A stretch of 64,000 bases of DNA from Atherix ibis. Its lineage: Eukaryota; Arthropoda; Insecta; Diptera; Athericidae. Position numbers and translations under genes: made by a program. Below are positions 62,591 through 64,000 of the stretch, in pieces. The notes beneath the pieces are model-generated. The model was given only the letters and a program-made list of their open reading frames with translations, did not search any database and was not told where the DNA came from. The stretch covers positions 31,097,212 to 31,161,211 of the forward strand of contig OY282609.1 in the NCBI GenBank assembly GCA_958298945.1, in the 5' to 3' direction. Each line of letters starts with the position of its first letter. The first letter of the stretch is position 1.

Positions 62591-63146
62591 TATAAGGAAA
62601 TTCATTATCAAAAGATGAACAACAATTTGTACTTTTCTACATAATTAAACAATAAATATTGATAATTGAAATTTTTACCAAGCAAAACCAATCATTAAAA
62701 ATGAAAAAATTTTAGTGAAAATTAAACTTTTCATTTAGTCATTATTAAGTTAATAATTTTTTATACAATATATAATAGAAGTTTTTAACTTCTGGCAAAA
62801 ATTTATAAATTTTACAAAATTAATAAAAAAATAGGATTGATATTTTTGTAAAATAAACTAATGCGAAATGGTCAAATTGAATAGGTAAAAAACCATTACT
62901 TGAGACCAAAAAAAAAATCAAAAATAAAACTTTTGTAATATATTTTTTTATATTAGAGTTTTCAAAAGACAAATTAGGATCAATCAATGATTCGTTAAAT
63001 ATTAGTTATTAATAAAATTGACGTCAATTCGTCGTTAAATATTGGTTATTAATAAAAAATTACATTTCAATCAAATAATTAATTGAATATGATATACACT
63101 CGTATGTCAAACTATCCCAATAGTATAGAAAGAATATTATACTACA
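62591..63146. other. AT-rich DNA
   Basis: Holds a 30-base direct duplication (CGTTAAATATT.GTTATTAA) at about 62992-63055; no gene. Confidence 0.45.
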
Positions 63147-63202
63147 ATACTATCCCAATGGACTCATTTAATTATCTTTAAATGAGTTCATTGGGATAGT
63201 AT
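63147..63202. repeat. 25-bp near-perfect hairpin
   Basis: 63147-63171 and 63178-63202 are inverses with one mismatch and a 6-base loop (core CTATCCCAATG). It abuts the mariner end that follows. Confidence 0.85.
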
Positions 63203-63204
63203 GA

Positions 63205-63428
63205 ATGTGCAAGCAAAGCAGCTGTTAAAAATTAACTGAACATTCAAAATGGCCAAACTTGTCGGTATAAGTGAGAGACTTAAGTACCAATATAACGCCA
63301 CAAAAAAATCGAATATACCAAAAAAATCACATAAGTGAGAGACATGAGTACCAATATAACGCCACGAAAATCGAATATACGTAACCCATGGAAATTCTAA
63401 ATTCGCGATACTTTTTGAACAGACCTCG
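63205..63428 (-). mobile_element. Solo mariner 5' end
   Basis: Only the 5' UTR and 5' TIR are present, ending in the inverse of CGAGGTCTGTTC at 63427 next to TA. An internal duplication of about 70 bp repeats AGTACCAATATAACGCCAC. The TA lies within the LINE sequence ACAAAGTA, so the mariner inserted into, or recombined with, that LINE. Confidence 0.85.
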
Positions 63429-63434
63429 TACTTT

Positions 63435-64000
63435 GTTTTGCCTTTTTTTTATGTGCAGCCCAAGATTTTTCCACAACGGATAAAAATAGATGAATGCCGC
63501 TCGTACAGCTCTTCTGATCGATATATAATTTCGATGTTGTTAGCGTATGCTAAAAGCTGGACAGACTTAATGAGGATGGTATCCCTTATGCTAACCCCTA
63601 GATCACGAATCACTTGTTCCTTGCCGGAGACCTTTGTGCATGTTAAATGGTTCTGAAAAAAATTCTACTGCTTTTACTCCTCCTCTAGTCAGTCTAATCA
63701 ATTTTTCTGGGATGTCTAACTTTCAAGTTTGTACATACTATCATAAGCGGACTTAAATTTAATGAAGAGATGGTGGATTTGTTGCGCATATTCCAACAGT
63801 TTTTTCATTGACTGCCACAGAGACATGATCTGATCTGTTGGTGACTTAACTGATGTAAAGCCTCTCTGGCATAGGGCAATAATTTTTTTTGACGAATGGG
63901 GCCATACCTCCATAATTGTTAGACTCAATGATATCTGCTTTTTTGAATATGGGACAGATAATGCCAAGGTCTCAGTCGTCATCCCATACTCGGACCATTA
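63435..64000 (-). mobile_element. RTE-like LINE reverse transcriptase, 5' part
   Basis: The minus frame 63982-63716 reads QRGFTSVKSPTDQIMSLWQS, KKLLEYAQQIHHLFIKFKSA and YDSMYK. This matches the RT block QRGFR.GRSTTDQIF.LRQILEK..E......H.LFVDFK.AYDS. Past a stop it continues to the YADD region (LAYANNIEII) and LGLHIKK near 63460. It runs off the window. Confidence 0.8.

Overview
The window reads as AT-rich nuclear DNA of an insect. Coding exons are split by introns of mostly 65-85 bp, and the space between genes is crowded with decayed Tc1/mariner transposons and non-LTR retrotransposon (LINE) fragments. Short introns, a pickpocket channel exon, and a DNAAF1 gene with a very long disordered tail (as in the Drosophila homologue dtr) make a fly the best guess, but the order is not proven. 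There is no sign of prokaryotic sequence.

Four host genes can be supported, all on the + strand. (1) The last exon of a pickpocket/DEG-ENaC sodium channel (3221-3468). (2) A complete six-exon DNAAF1/dtr axonemal dynein assembly factor (8460-15493); joining the exons gives 1187 residues in one open frame. (3) ALDH1L1, 10-formyltetrahydrofolate dehydrogenase (38148-41007), three exons and 907 residues, lacking only a short first exon. (4) A nine-exon gene (51617-54948) that joins into an uninterrupted 639-residue protein and aligns along its length with the kinetochore protein CENP-I/Mis6. The last is the most interesting host gene, because Drosophila is known for having lost the inner-kinetochore CCAN complex apart from CENP-C. 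A possible orphan terminal exon lies at 28267-28404.

Mobile DNA, region by region: a tandem array of LINE 3' ends (1-1345); mariner copies with CGAGGTCTG ends (1789, 5206, 9950, 30300, 46779, 63205); a nest of five Tc1/mariner copies between 16.9 and 22.8 kb, containing an almost intact DD34D mariner (two stop codons) and an almost intact DD41D element (one stop codon); RTE-like and Jockey-like LINE relics near 3.8, 6.2, 22.8, 23.5, 26.7, 37.6, 56.9-58.3, 62.3 and 63.5-64 kb; a Tc1 relic at 27.4 kb; a maT-like mariner at 41.5 kb; and two copies of an unassigned inverted-repeat element (4163-4790 and 34992-36480). A GATA microsatellite of about 730 bp sits at 44769-45498.

The mobile elements show unusual structure. 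At least four mariner copies share one internal deletion of the transposase N-terminus. Two of these four share a second rearrangement that gives them a 5' end at both termini ('double-headed' mariners), and one of those has a TA on each side. This suggests a non-autonomous family that moved as rearranged units.
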